A stretch of DNA of 64,000 bases from Planococcus ruber. Lineage in GTDB: Bacteria > Bacillota > Bacilli > Bacillales_A > Planococcaceae. Below the pieces are notes generated by a model, which saw only the letters and a program-made list of their open reading frames with translations, was not told where the DNA came from and searched no databases. Numbering within the stretch: position 1 is the stretch's first letter; each line of letters begins with the position of its first letter. Positions 43,792 to 52,669 of the stretch are shown here, one piece after another. The stretch is from positions 1 to 64,000 of the forward strand of contig NZ_JALHAG010000004.1 of the NCBI RefSeq assembly GCF_022819085.1, read 5' to 3'. Position numbers and translations under genes: made by a program.

Positions 43792-44607
43792 ATGAAATCA
43801 TTTGAACTTGTCAATATTCTAAGAGAGCGGATGCCGAATCCGCAATTGAATTGGCGTTTCGACCGGGAAAAGAACATGCTCCACATCAATCATGAAACAT
43901 TGAAAAAAGGCACAAGCATTTCACTTCCACAAGTGATCAACCGGTACGAAGCAAAAGGGGAACCGGCGATTGAAGAAATCGTCTACATCATCACGGAAAC
44001 ATTTGAAGCAATGGAAAAAGAGCTGAAAGGTGAATTGAAATCGACGGAACATATTTTTCCGGTCATCCGCTCGACTTCGTTTCCGAAAGAGTCGAAAGAA
44101 GGAAATAAGTTCGTAACGAGCGAACATACGGCAGAAACAAGGATCTATTATGCTTTGGATGCCGGGACTACCTATCGCTTAATTGACGAAAATATGTTAA
44201 ATTCATTAAGTCTGACAGTCGAGCAGCTCAAAGAAATTGCCAAATTCCAGGTGAAGAAGCTGAAAACTGCAGTGAAACAAGATCAAGTGGCGGGCAACGT
44301 GTTTTATTTTCTAAATGAAAATGACGGCTACGATGCTTCCCGTATTTTAAATGACAGTTTCCTAAAAGAGATGAAAACAAAAATAACCGGTGATATGACT
44401 GTTTCTGTGCCTCACCAAGATGTGCTGATCATTGGAGATATCCGGAACGAAACAGGCTATGATGTGCTGGCTCAAATGGCAATGCACTTTTTCACGAACG
44501 GCAAAGTGCCGATCACGTCACTTTCGTTCATTTATGAAAAAGGCGAGCTGGAACCGATTTTCATTATGGCGAAGAATCGAAAAGAAGAGGAGAACGATAA
44601 GAAATGA
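43792..44607 (+). CDS. ytpQ: DUF1444 protein YtpQ
   Basis: 271 residues, soluble, matching the conserved DUF1444 family of Bacillales with no known activity. Contains HIFPVIRSTSFP and VLIIGDIRNETGYDVLAQM. AAGGGAAG before the ATG. Its stop overlaps the ytpR start (ATGA). Conserved next to ytpP, ytpR and sftA in B. subtilis. Confidence 0.9.
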   Translation: MKSFELVNILRERMPNPQLNWRFDREKNMLHINHETLKKGTSISLPQVINRYEAKGEPAIEEIVYIITETFEAMEKELKGELKSTEHIFPVIRSTSFPKESKEGNKFVTSEHTAETRIYYALDAGTTYRLIDENMLNSLSLTVEQLKEIAKFQVKKLKTAVKQDQVAGNVFYFLNENDGYDASRILNDSFLKEMKTKITGDMTVSVPHQDVLIIGDIRNETGYDVLAQMAMHFFTNGKVPITSLSFIYEKGELEPIFIMAKNRKEEENDKK

Positions 44608-45212
44608 ATGCTTTTTACAACAAACAAGGAATTGGCGATGTGCTTTTAGTCCAATTGCAGACAGAAACACCAGAAAAAATTCACCCGGAACAAACAGGGG
44701 ATATTACTTTGATTAAAGACGCTTCTGGCGCGATTGCCGGATTCAATTTGTTTAATGCGAGTGAATACATGGAGTTGGAAAGTGCAGCTTCTGTTGAAGT
44801 GACGGAAGAACTGGTGACGGTTCTTCAAAATGCCTTGGAGAAAAATGGCGTTGACTATATTTTAGAAGTCGATTTATCTCCTAAATTCGTGGTCGGATAT
44901 GTGGAATCGAAAGAAAAACACCCGAATGCGGACAAATTGAACATTTGCCAAGTAGCGGTCGGATCTGAACAATTGCAGATCGTCTGCGGCGCGCCGAACG
45001 TGGAGGCAGGCCAAAAAGTGGTTGTTGCCAAAGTGGGAGCTGTGATGCCATCTGGAATGATCATTAAAGATGCAGAGCTTCGCGGAGTGGCTTCAAGCGG
45101 GATGATTTGTTCTGCGAAAGAATTGGCGTTGCCGAATGCGCCCCAAGAAAAAGGGATACTCGTTTTACCGGAAGATGCAGAAACGGGATCACCATTTGAA
45201 GTAAAGGCGTGA
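44604..45212 (+). CDS. ytpR: tRNA-binding-domain protein YtpR
   Basis: 202 residues. An N-terminal domain of about 85 residues (DUF4479 type) precedes an EMAP/PheT-like tRNA-binding OB fold from about 88, seen in VVGYVESKEKHPNADKLNICQV and CGAPNVEAGQKVVVAKVGA. Resembles the N-terminus of PheT but lacks the synthetase. RNA ligand unknown. Overlaps ytpQ and is six bases from sftA. Confidence 0.92.
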   Translation: MNAFYNKQGIGDVLLVQLQTETPEKIHPEQTGDITLIKDASGAIAGFNLFNASEYMELESAASVEVTEELVTVLQNALEKNGVDYILEVDLSPKFVVGYVESKEKHPNADKLNICQVAVGSEQLQIVCGAPNVEAGQKVVVAKVGAVMPSGMIIKDAELRGVASSGMICSAKELALPNAPQEKGILVLPEDAETGSPFEVKA

Positions 45213-45218
45213 CGCAAA

Positions 45219-47978
45219 ATGAGTTGGGTTAAAAATTTATGGAGCCGTATGTTCCCCGAAGACACGGAAGAAGATTATGAGGAAATTGAAAAAGAATCCG
45301 AGCCGGTTTCTTCTGCTCGCCCTAAAAGAGCACCTTTTCGATTCCCTGTCATAACGGACGAAGAAAAAGGATCTTTCATCAAACAAAATCCTAGAAACGG
45401 TAAGCTTGGCGACAGTTTCAGAAGAGGCGATGAGCAGCCGGTTGCACCAAGAAGACGGCCGGTGAATCCGGCTATCCAGCGTGCGTTGAACTACGACGCG
45501 AAATCCTTGCAGGAAGACCAGCCGGAAACGGTGAAAGAACACACGCCGGTGAGGCATCGTGAGCCGAGTCAATATGTTGAACCTACCCGGACTTACGAAC
45601 CGCGCCGAAGCCGCGAGCCGCGCAGCTATGAAGCACCGAAGCCAATCGTTCAATCCTATGAACCGCCTGCGCCGCCGAAAAGCCGCAAATACGAAGCGCC
45701 GAAAAGCGTTAAAAAAACCCGGCGCTTTGAACCAACTCGCGTACCTTCACCGATTTACGGCTACAATGACACGCCGGAAATCCGCAGCAACAATCCGATT
45801 GTAAAAAAGGCTACAACTTTTGAGCAATTGAAAAACGACGAGAAGGAAGTTTCAGCGATTCTTGCAGCAACAAAAGCTCGGGCTTTGAATTTCGCGCCGG
45901 ATCCAGTTGAACAACCAAAAGAGGCGGCGCCTCAGCCGATTGACAACGATTCGCCTGATCCAACATTTGAGCTTTTGACAGCGAAAAAAGAAGCAACACC
46001 GATGGAATTGGATTCTAGACCTATAAATCTTGACGAAACGCCAGCGCCGAATGGGGATTCAGGGGATGAAGTTGAAGCCGCAATTGAAGCGGTACCGGAA
46101 ATGGCAGTGGAAGCTTCAAGCGAACCCGAATCAGAAACGGTGGAAGCGCCTGCTGTAGGTCTATCAGTTGATCCGGCTCCAGAAGCGCGAGAAAAAGTAG
46201 ATGAAATCAAAAATGAAAATCCCGTACATACTGAACGTGAAGCTGCTGCAGTGCTGCCGGCTGAAACGGCGATACCAGCTGAGAAACGGGAAAAGACAGT
46301 GCCGTTCAATGTAATGATGTTAAAGTCGGATAAAGAGCGGATCAAAAAGCCGTCCATTCCTGCAGGTCCTCGGCCTGAAAAAAATACCCCCGATGTTCCA
46401 GCTGTGGAAGCTGAATCATCGGGCCAAATGCAAGCATCGACGGATGAAAAGAAATTGGAAGTCAAACGGCAAATGATGTCGGAAGTGTTGTCTGCCGAAA
46501 ATGCGCCTGAAACGGAATCGCTAGAAGCGGTTGAAGCAGAAACAGAGGATTCCGGTAAAGAAGCTAAGGCCTACGAGCGTCCGGGAACCGATTATCTCCG
46601 GCCGCCCGAAAACGATTTAGTGGACGAGGTCTGGATGGAGGAACAGGGAGAGCGGCTCATTGAAGCGTTATCCCATTTCCAGATCCAGGCGTCCATATTA
46701 AGCATTGTTCAAGGGCCTGCTGTTACGCAATTTGAAGTGACAGTTGCACAAGGCGTAAAAGTCAGCAAAATCCGGAACTTGGCGGATGACCTGAAATTGG
46801 CATTAGCTGCCAAAGACATTCGGATTCAAGCTCCGATTCCTGGGAAAAGCTCAATCGGCATTGAGATTCCAAACCGCAAATCCCGGCCTGTCCGTATTTC
46901 GGAAGTTATTGAAAGCCGTGTGTTCCTGGAATCGGAATCACCGATGGAAGCGGCTCTTGGCCTTGACCTGACCGGAAAGCCGGTGACGCTGGATCTTCGG
47001 AAAATGCCTCATGGTTTGATAGCAGGAGCTACAGGATCCGGGAAAAGTGTATGCATCAATTCCTTGTTGGTGAGCTTATTGTATAAATCCTCTCCAAGAG
47101 ATTTAAAGCTTTTGCTGATCGATCCAAAAATGGTGGAGTTGGCCCCGTATAACCATATTCCGCATCTGGTCAGCCCAGTCATTACGGATGTGAAAGCGGC
47201 TACCGCTTCTTTGAAATGGGCAGTCGAAGAAATGGAACGGCGCTATCAATTATTTGCCCATGCGGGGGTCCGTGATTTAAACCGCTACAATAAGATGGTA
47301 GAAGAAAAAGGCGATTATGCCCAACATCTGCCTTATATTCTGATCGTCATTGATGAATTGGCCGATTTGATGATGATGTCGCCTTCAGACGTTGAAGATG
47401 CGATTTGCCGGATTGCCCAGAAAGCGAGAGCGTGCGGAATCCATCTGGTAATTGCGACGCAGCGGCCATCGGTAGACGTAATTACAGGGTTGATCAAATC
47501 CAATATTCCGACACGCATCGCGTTCTCGGTTTCTTCCCAGGTCGATAGCCGGACGATTCTGGACACGCAAGGAGCGGAACGCTTGCTCGGCAGGGGAGAT
47601 ATGCTTTATTTAGGAAATGGCATGTCAGCGCCTGTCCGCATCCAGGGTACGTTTGTGACAGATGAAGAAATTGAAGATGTTATCGCCCACGTAAGAGCTC
47701 AAGGCGAACCGGAATATTTCTTCAAAGAAGAAGAATTGATCAAGCGGGCGAGCGGAGCCGATTTTCAAGATGATTTGTTTGAAGAAGCATGCCGTTTTAT
47801 CATGTCTCAAGGAAGCGCATCGACGTCCCTCCTTCAACGCAAATTCCATATCGGCTACAACCGGGCGGCGCGATTAATGGACTTGCTTGAAGAGCACGGC
47901 TTTATTTCGGAACAGAACGGAAGCAAAGCAAGAGCGGTTCTTATGACAGAAGAAGACATTACTGAAGTATTTCAGTAA
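45219..47978 (+). CDS. sftA: DNA translocase SftA (YtpS)
   Basis: 919-residue FtsK/SpoIIIE-family motor. Unlike SpoIIIE it has no N-terminal membrane helices; residues about 15-455 form a basic then acidic, Pro/Glu-rich, poorly ordered region. The motor has Walker A GATGSGKS near 605 and Walker B LIVIDELADLMM near 709. The C-terminal gamma winged-helix (SASTSLLQRKFHIGYNRAARLMDLLEEHG) reads DNA polarity signals. In B. subtilis SftA is septum-associated and clears chromosome termini before division. Confidence 0.95.
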   Translation: MSWVKNLWSRMFPEDTEEDYEEIEKESEPVSSARPKRAPFRFPVITDEEKGSFIKQNPRNGKLGDSFRRGDEQPVAPRRRPVNPAIQRALNYDAKSLQEDQPETVKEHTPVRHREPSQYVEPTRTYEPRRSREPRSYEAPKPIVQSYEPPAPPKSRKYEAPKSVKKTRRFEPTRVPSPIYGYNDTPEIRSNNPIVKKATTFEQLKNDEKEVSAILAATKARALNFAPDPVEQPKEAAPQPIDNDSPDPTFELLTAKKEATPMELDSRPINLDETPAPNGDSGDEVEAAIEAVPEMAVEASSEPESETVEAPAVGLSVDPAPEAREKVDEIKNENPVHTEREAAAVLPAETAIPAEKREKTVPFNVMMLKSDKERIKKPSIPAGPRPEKNTPDVPAVEAESSGQMQASTDEKKLEVKRQMMSEVLSAENAPETESLEAVEAETEDSGKEAKAYERPGTDYLRPPENDLVDEVWMEEQGERLIEALSHFQIQASILSIVQGPAVTQFEVTVAQGVKVSKIRNLADDLKLALAAKDIRIQAPIPGKSSIGIEIPNRKSRPVRISEVIESRVFLESESPMEAALGLDLTGKPVTLDLRKMPHGLIAGATGSGKSVCINSLLVSLLYKSSPRDLKLLLIDPKMVELAPYNHIPHLVSPVITDVKAATASLKWAVEEMERRYQLFAHAGVRDLNRYNKMVEEKGDYAQHLPYILIVIDELADLMMMSPSDVEDAICRIAQKARACGIHLVIATQRPSVDVITGLIKSNIPTRIAFSVSSQVDSRTILDTQGAERLLGRGDMLYLGNGMSAPVRIQGTFVTDEEIEDVIAHVRAQGEPEYFFKEEELIKRASGADFQDDLFEEACRFIMSQGSASTSLLQRKFHIGYNRAARLMDLLEEHGFISEQNGSKARAVLMTEEDITEVFQ

Positions 47979-48021
47979 GAATTTCAAAATACTTGAAAAT
48001 TAAAAGGATATATCGGGTATA

Positions 48022-48048
48022 TTGCTCTTTCATAAAAAATGGTATAAT
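48022..48048 (+). promoter_or_regulatory. murC promoter with extended -10
   Basis: TTGCTC (48022-48027), 15-base spacer, TATAAT (48043-48048) preceded by TGG, an extended -10. About 90 bases of leader follow. Confidence 0.72.
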
Positions 48049-48140
48049 CGAGTGATTATGTTTTAACATAAGCAAGCAGCTATTCAGTCCGTCAGACGAA
48101 TTGATTAGACTAATTTTCAACTCCCACAGGAGGTTCATTT

Positions 48141-49454
48141 ATGACAGTACTACATTTTACCGGCATTAAAGGTTCCGGTATGAGCCCACTTGCGCAAATT
48201 ATGCACGATATGGGGGAACAGGTCCAAGGCTCGGATATCGAACAGCACTTTTTCACAGAAGACCGTTTGCGTGAAAGAGGCATCACGATTTTGCCTTTCG
48301 ACGAAAATAATATTCAAGAAAACATGACAATAATTGCAGGGAATGCTTTTAATGACAATCACCCTGAACTTGTAAAAGCGAGAGAGCTTGGCGCAACCAT
48401 CATTCGTTACCATGAGTTTCTTGGGGACTTGATGAATCAATATGTATCGGTGGCAATCACAGGAGCGCACGGCAAAACGTCGACTACCGGATTGATGGCG
48501 CATGTACTTGATGGCTATAAACCCGTTTCATATTTGATCGGGGACGGGACCGGATTCGGCAAAGAAGATTCGCATTTCTTTGTAGCAGAAGCGTGTGAAT
48601 ATCGCCGCCATTTCTTGGCTTATCATCCGGATTATGCGATCATGACAAATATCGATTTTGACCATCCCGATTATTTTGCGGGAATCGATGATGTGTTCAA
48701 TGCCTTTGAAGAAATGGCAAAGCAAGTGAAAAAATGCATCATTGCTTGCGGAGACGATGAATACCTTCAACGGATCCAAGCGCCGATTCCGGTCGTCTAT
48801 TATGGATTCGGAGCGGAAAATGATTTTCAGGCGAGAAATGTCGTTAAGTCGACAGAAGGCACGACATTTGATGTGGTAATCCGCAATGAATTCTACCATA
48901 CCTTCACGATTCCGATGTTTGGCGACCATGCGATATTAAATGCATTGGCAGTCATTTCCCTCTGCCATTATGAAAATATTCCAGCAGAAATTGTCCAGCA
49001 GCAATTAGCGGATTTTGAAGGAGTAAAGCGTCGGTTCACCCAAACTGAAATCGACGGGCATATTCTGATCGATGATTATGCGCACCATCCGACTGAAATC
49101 AGTGCGACTTTGCAATCTGCACGCCAAAAATTTCCGGATCGGGAACTTGTGGCCATCTTCCAGCCGCATACTTTTACACGGACGCAAACGTTCCTTGAGG
49201 AGTTTGCCGACAGCTTGAGCGAAGCTGACCATATTTATCTATGCGATATTTTCGGTTCTGCCCGGGAAGAAGCGGGCGTTTTGACGATTAAAGACCTTGA
49301 AGAGAAAATTGAAGGCAGTTATATTCTCCAGGCAGATGACGTTAAGCCGCTGCTCGCACATGGACAAGCCGTATTTTTGTTCATGGGTGCCGGAGATGTG
49401 ACGAAATTCCAAGAAGCATTCGAGAAATTATTGAAGACTGAGGAAACAGTTTAA
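48141..49454 (+). CDS. murC: UDP-N-acetylmuramate--L-alanine ligase MurC
   Basis: First Mur ligase of peptidoglycan precursor synthesis. 437 residues: Rossmann start [17 protein letters not shown]-binding [11 protein letters not shown], central [12 protein letters not shown], and C-terminal [10 protein letters not shown] and [14 protein letters not shown] before ATG; own promoter and terminator, downstream of sftA. Confidence 0.97.
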   Translation: MTVLHFTGIKGSGMSPLAQIMHDMGEQVQGSDIEQHFFTEDRLRERGITILPFDENNIQENMTIIAGNAFNDNHPELVKARELGATIIRYHEFLGDLMNQYVSVAITGAHGKTSTTGLMAHVLDGYKPVSYLIGDGTGFGKEDSHFFVAEACEYRRHFLAYHPDYAIMTNIDFDHPDYFAGIDDVFNAFEEMAKQVKKCIIACGDDEYLQRIQAPIPVVYYGFGAENDFQARNVVKSTEGTTFDVVIRNEFYHTFTIPMFGDHAILNALAVISLCHYENIPAEIVQQQLADFEGVKRRFTQTEIDGHILIDDYAHHPTEISATLQSARQKFPDRELVAIFQPHTFTRTQTFLEEFADSLSEADHIYLCDIFGSAREEAGVLTIKDLEEKIEGSYILQADDVKPLLAHGQAVFLFMGAGDVTKFQEAFEKLLKTEETV

Positions 49455-49477
49455 CTTTTAAGTTAAGCTGTTTTTTT
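49445..49477 (+). terminator. Terminator of murC
   Basis: AACAGTTTAACTT pairs with AAGTTAAGCTGTT around TTA, followed by T7; it begins inside the last codons. Confidence 0.88.
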
Positions 49478-49627
49478 ATGCAGAAATTCTTCGAGAATGG
49501 GATGTAGGGATCACAGAAGAATTGAATAAAGCCCGATTTATGCCAAGCAGAAAAAGGCGGGTGAGGGAGGTGGGAAGAGAAGTTGGCGGGAGTTTCTAGT
49601 TTTCTGAGCCAAATCATCTTTTCTATA

Positions 49628-49656
49628 GGAGGATTTCCTTAAGTTTTGTTGAATTA
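49628..49656 (+). promoter_or_regulatory. Sigma-H promoter of ytxGHJ
   Basis: GGAGGATTT (49628-49636) fits RnAGGAwWW and GTTGAATTA (49648-49656) fits RnnGAATww, separated by 11 bases, the spacing expected for sigma-H. Confidence 0.65.
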
Positions 49657-49671
49657 AGTTAAAGTACCGGT

Positions 49672-49697
49672 GTTTAGGTGTATAAGCAGCAGGGTAC
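49672..49697 (+). promoter_or_regulatory. Sigma-B promoter of ytxGHJ
   Basis: GTTTAG (49672-49677) and GGGTAC (49692-49697), spacing 14, each five of six to the sigma-B consensus. 38 bases before the ytxG ATG. Confidence 0.72.
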
Positions 49698-49735
49698 AAA
49701 AGAGATATAACAGTTTCGCAAAAGGAGGAAAAAGC

Positions 49736-50227
49736 ATGGATTGGCAAATACTGCTTTACATAGCAGCTATCGTAGCAGCTATCGGATTTTTAATTCTATG
49801 CGTAGCATTGGCGATGACGTTGAATTCGCTGAAGAACACATTGAAAGAGGTAACTGGAACAGTAGCAGGCCTTGAAAATCAATTGCAGGGGGTCACGTTG
49901 GAGACGACGAACTTGCTGCACAAAACCAATGAATTAGCTGAAGACATTCAAGTTAAATCTGAAAAACTGAACACAGTGGTAGATGCAGTGAAAGGCGTAG
50001 GGAATTCGGTAACGGATTTGAATTCGTCTATCCGCCGCGTCACTTCTGAAGTATCCACTCAAGTCGAATTGAACCAAGACAAGATTGCCCAAGTTGTTCA
50101 ATGGAGCAATGTTGTCATGGGGATCCGCGACAAGTGGAAAGAGCGCAAAATCTATGAATCCCGTGCTGCATCGTCTTATGCACCTGTTCCAGGGCAGAAG
50201 CAATTGCCGCATAACGATCAATATTAA
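49736..50227 (+). CDS. ytxG: DUF948 general-stress protein YtxG
   Basis: 163 residues. One N-terminal membrane helix (ILLYIAAIVAAIGFLILCVALAM), then a long helical, coiled-coil-like region typical of DUF948 and a short Tyr/Pro tail. First gene of ytxGHJ, a known sigma-B/sigma-H operon in B. subtilis. AAAGGAGG before ATG 49736. Precise function unknown. Confidence 0.93.
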   Translation: MDWQILLYIAAIVAAIGFLILCVALAMTLNSLKNTLKEVTGTVAGLENQLQGVTLETTNLLHKTNELAEDIQVKSEKLNTVVDAVKGVGNSVTDLNSSIRRVTSEVSTQVELNQDKIAQVVQWSNVVMGIRDKWKERKIYESRAASSYAPVPGQKQLPHNDQY

Positions 50228-50252
50228 ACTACTTTAATGGAGGAATGTTCAA

Positions 50253-50975
50253 ATGACTCATAACAACGACAATAACCAACGCCCAACTTATAATGAACCG
50301 CAATACAATCGTGACTATTATTCTCAAAACGGCCAAAACTATCAGCAAAATGATTATGTGCCGCAATCTTACGGCATGACAAACCGCTATGATGACCTTT
50401 ACGATTATGAGGACGAGTCAAGCTCAAAAGACTTTATCATCGGCGCTTTAGTCGGCGGAATTATCGGTGCTGCTACAGCATTGTTCTTAGCGCCTAAATC
50501 AGGCAAAGAATTGCGTTCGGATTTAAATACGCATGCCACTACTTTAAAAGAAAAAACAGCGACTTATACAGATACTGCCAAAGAAAAATCCGGCGGATTA
50601 ACGCAGCAAGTTAAAGACCAGTCTTCTAAAGTTGTGGATAAAGTAAAAAATCTGAAAGGCGGCCAGTCTCCGATGGATGACGGTACGGCTTCATCAGAAG
50701 GCGAAGAATCGATTGAAATGTTGGATACGGTGCAAAATTCAGTGGATAAAGCAGAATCATCAGGCAAAGAAGCTTTTACGTCAACTGCAAATGCTTTGCG
50801 CGAAGCAGTAGAAGAAGTGAAAGAAGAAAAGAAATCCGAATCAAGCAACAGCTCAAACAACAACAATTCCAGCAGCAATAAATCAAACAACAACTCAACC
50901 AACTCAAGCAACAAAAATAATAATTCAAACAGCAATAACTCTAGCAACAAAAACAACAACAAATCATCAAACTGA
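50253..50975 (+). CDS. ytxH: General-stress protein YtxH with long Asn/Ser tail
   Basis: 240 residues. A Tyr/Asn/Gln-rich N-terminus, then the YtxH core at about 59-90 (FIIGALVGGIIGAATALFLAPKSGKELR), a helical stretch with periodic Lys/Ser, and a C-terminal tail from about 194 made almost wholly of Asn, Ser and Lys. The B. subtilis protein is about 150 residues, so much of the extra length is this tail. Codons AAC/AAT/TCA/AGC vary, so it is not a simple DNA repeat. Confidence 0.92.
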   Translation: MTHNNDNNQRPTYNEPQYNRDYYSQNGQNYQQNDYVPQSYGMTNRYDDLYDYEDESSSKDFIIGALVGGIIGAATALFLAPKSGKELRSDLNTHATTLKEKTATYTDTAKEKSGGLTQQVKDQSSKVVDKVKNLKGGQSPMDDGTASSEGEESIEMLDTVQNSVDKAESSGKEAFTSTANALREAVEEVKEEKKSESSNSSNNNNSSSNKSNNNSTNSSNKNNNSNSNNSSNKNNNKSSN

Positions 50976-50991
50976 TTTAGGAGCGGGTTAA

Positions 50992-51321
50992 ATGGAAAAT
51001 CTAGTGCGTGTACAGGATCTGGACAGTTTGAAGAAGCATGCAGGGAAAGCCCAGCATTATTGGCTATTTAAACACAGCAGTACATGCCCGGTTTCAGCCG
51101 CCGCATGGAATGAATTCAACGAATACTGTTCATTGCATCCAAATCAACTGTTTTTATTTTTAGTGGTTCAGGAAGACCGGGAATTGTCACAAAATATTGC
51201 GCAAATCACCGGAATCAAACATGAATCGCCTCAATTGTTCCATTTTTCAAGCGAAAAAGTGGATTGGCATGCCTCTCACGGGGATATAACCAGCAAATCC
51301 ATGACTGAATTTATCGCTTAA
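50992..51321 (+). CDS. ytxJ: Bacillithiol-type monothiol redox protein YtxJ
   Basis: 109 residues with a thioredoxin fold. The active-site region HSSTCPVSAAAW has a single Cys; such YtxJ proteins are regarded as monothiol bacilliredoxins that remove bacillithiol from proteins. Last gene of ytxGHJ, followed by a terminator. Confidence 0.93.
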   Translation: MENLVRVQDLDSLKKHAGKAQHYWLFKHSSTCPVSAAAWNEFNEYCSLHPNQLFLFLVVQEDRELSQNIAQITGIKHESPQLFHFSSEKVDWHASHGDITSKSMTEFIA

Positions 51322-51326
51322 AAAGT

Positions 51327-51355
51327 AAGCTGAAGCCTTGTGCTTCAGCTTTTTT
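51327..51355 (+). terminator. Terminator of ytxGHJ
   Basis: AAGCTGAAGC and GCTTCAGCTT around CTTGT, then Ts. Confidence 0.92.
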
Positions 51356-51368
51356 CATTCCAAAACAC

Positions 51369-51390
51369 TTTAGCGCGTTGAATCGCTAAA
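51369..51390. other. Inverted repeat upstream of the aroA -35
   Basis: TTTAGCG (51369-51375) and CGCTAAA (51384-51390) with an eight-base centre, ten bases before the -35. Could be an operator or the remnant of a hairpin. Confidence 0.4.
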
Positions 51391-51399
51391 ATAAATTTC

Positions 51400-51428
51400 G
51401 TGACTTTATTGAATACTTTGCTTATAAT
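51400..51428 (+). promoter_or_regulatory. aroA promoter
   Basis: GTGACT (51400-51405), 17-base spacer, TATAAT (51423-51428). Confidence 0.75.
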
Positions 51429-51488
51429 AGTCCTAATATGTTAATATGAGTCACTAAGTAAGGTGAATCTCGAAAGGGGAAGTAGAAA

Positions 51489-52574
51489 ATGAGCCAATTA
51501 GATTTAGAACAGCTTAGAGAAAAAGTTGACGCAGTCAACCTGCAAATCCTTTCTCTTATCAACGAAAGAGCAACAGTCATCCAGGAAATCGGAAAGATCA
51601 AAGAAAAACAAGGTGTCAATCGCTACGATCCGCTGCGTGAACGCCATATGCTTAACTTATTAAAAGACCATAACAACGGCCCGCTTGATCAAAAAACCGT
51701 TGACCATATATTCAAGGAAATTTTCAAATCCGCTTTGGACATGCAAGAAGAAGACCAACGCAAAGCATTGCTGGTTTCCCGTAAAAAGAAATCAGAGGAT
51801 ACCGTAATTACAGTTAACGGGGAACGCATCGGTGAAGGAACTCCTTCATTCATCTTCGGGCCATGTGCAGTTGAATCGCAAGAGCAAGTATCGAAAGTTG
51901 CAGAAGCAATTGGCGGAAAAGGCCTTCGTTTAATTCGCGGTGGAGCATACAAGCCGCGTACTTCTCCTTACGATTTCCAAGGTCTAGGCCTTGAAGGCTT
52001 GAAAATGTTAAAAGCGGCAGCAGAACAATACAATTTGGCTGTCGTGACGGAAATTGTGACGCCTTCGCATTTGGAAGACGCATTGCCGTACTTGGATGTA
52101 GTTCAAGTAGGAGCGCGCAATATGCAGAACTTCGAATTGCTGAAAGCGGTTGGGCAAATCAACAAACCGGTTCTTCTAAAAAGAGGGATGGCTGCTACAA
52201 TCGATGAATTCATCAATGCAGCAGAATACATCATCGCATCAGGAAATGATCAAATCATCCTTTGCGAACGCGGAATCCGCACTTACGAAAAAGCGACAAG
52301 AAACACACTGGACATCTCAGCAGTGCCGATCTTAAAGCAAGAAACGCATTTGCCGGTATTTGTAGACGTTACCCATTCTACTGGCCGCCGCGACCTCTTA
52401 TTGCCAGCTGCTAAAGCGGCAATCGCAATCGGAGCTGATGGCGTTATGGCTGAAGTCCACCCAGACCCAGCAGTCGCATTGTCCGATGCAGCTCAGCAAA
52501 TGAATTTGCAGCAATTCGATGAATACTACGATTCATTGATGAAATTCATGAAGCAATACGAATTGAAAATGTAA
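51489..52574 (+). CDS. aroA: Chorismate mutase / DAHP synthase AroA
   Basis: 361 residues. An AroQ-type chorismate mutase domain at about 1-90 ([25 protein letters not shown]) is fused to a type-Ibeta 3-deoxy-7-phosphoheptulonate synthase with [29 protein letters not shown] and [11 protein letters not shown]. The mutase domain is known in B. subtilis to sense chorismate/prephenate and inhibit the synthase. It supplies the chorismate used by menF in this window. Confidence 0.97.
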   Translation: MSQLDLEQLREKVDAVNLQILSLINERATVIQEIGKIKEKQGVNRYDPLRERHMLNLLKDHNNGPLDQKTVDHIFKEIFKSALDMQEEDQRKALLVSRKKKSEDTVITVNGERIGEGTPSFIFGPCAVESQEQVSKVAEAIGGKGLRLIRGGAYKPRTSPYDFQGLGLEGLKMLKAAAEQYNLAVVTEIVTPSHLEDALPYLDVVQVGARNMQNFELLKAVGQINKPVLLKRGMAATIDEFINAAEYIIASGNDQIILCERGIRTYEKATRNTLDISAVPILKQETHLPVFVDVTHSTGRRDLLLPAAKAAIAIGADGVMAEVHPDPAVALSDAAQQMNLQQFDEYYDSLMKFMKQYELKM

Positions 52575-52579
52575 TTCCG

Positions 52580-52612
52580 AAGAGCCGGGCCCCCCGGCTT
52601 TTCTTTTTTTAG
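52580..52612 (+). terminator. Terminator of aroA
   Basis: AAGAGCCGGG and CCGGCTTTT around CCCC, then T run interrupted by one C. It abuts the ccpA promoter. Confidence 0.88.
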
Positions 52613-52642
52613 TTGATTAGAGGAAACGCTTTATCGTATGAT
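52613..52642 (+). promoter_or_regulatory. ccpA promoter
   Basis: TTGATT (52613-52618), 18-base spacer, TATGAT (52637-52642). The spacer holds AGGAAACGCTTTAT (52621-52634), a weak cre-like sequence. Confidence 0.68.
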
Positions 52643-52669
52643 TATAGATATAGGAAAGGAGGGCGCACC

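Noticed and set aside
45932-46465. Ser/Gly/Thr-rich open frame antisense to sftA
   Set aside because: Mirror image of the Glu/Ala/Pro-rich linker of SftA; no ribosome site or independent support.
50564-50962. Leu/Phe-rich open frame antisense to ytxH
   Set aside because: Produced by the Asn/Ser-rich tail read backwards; not a membrane protein gene.
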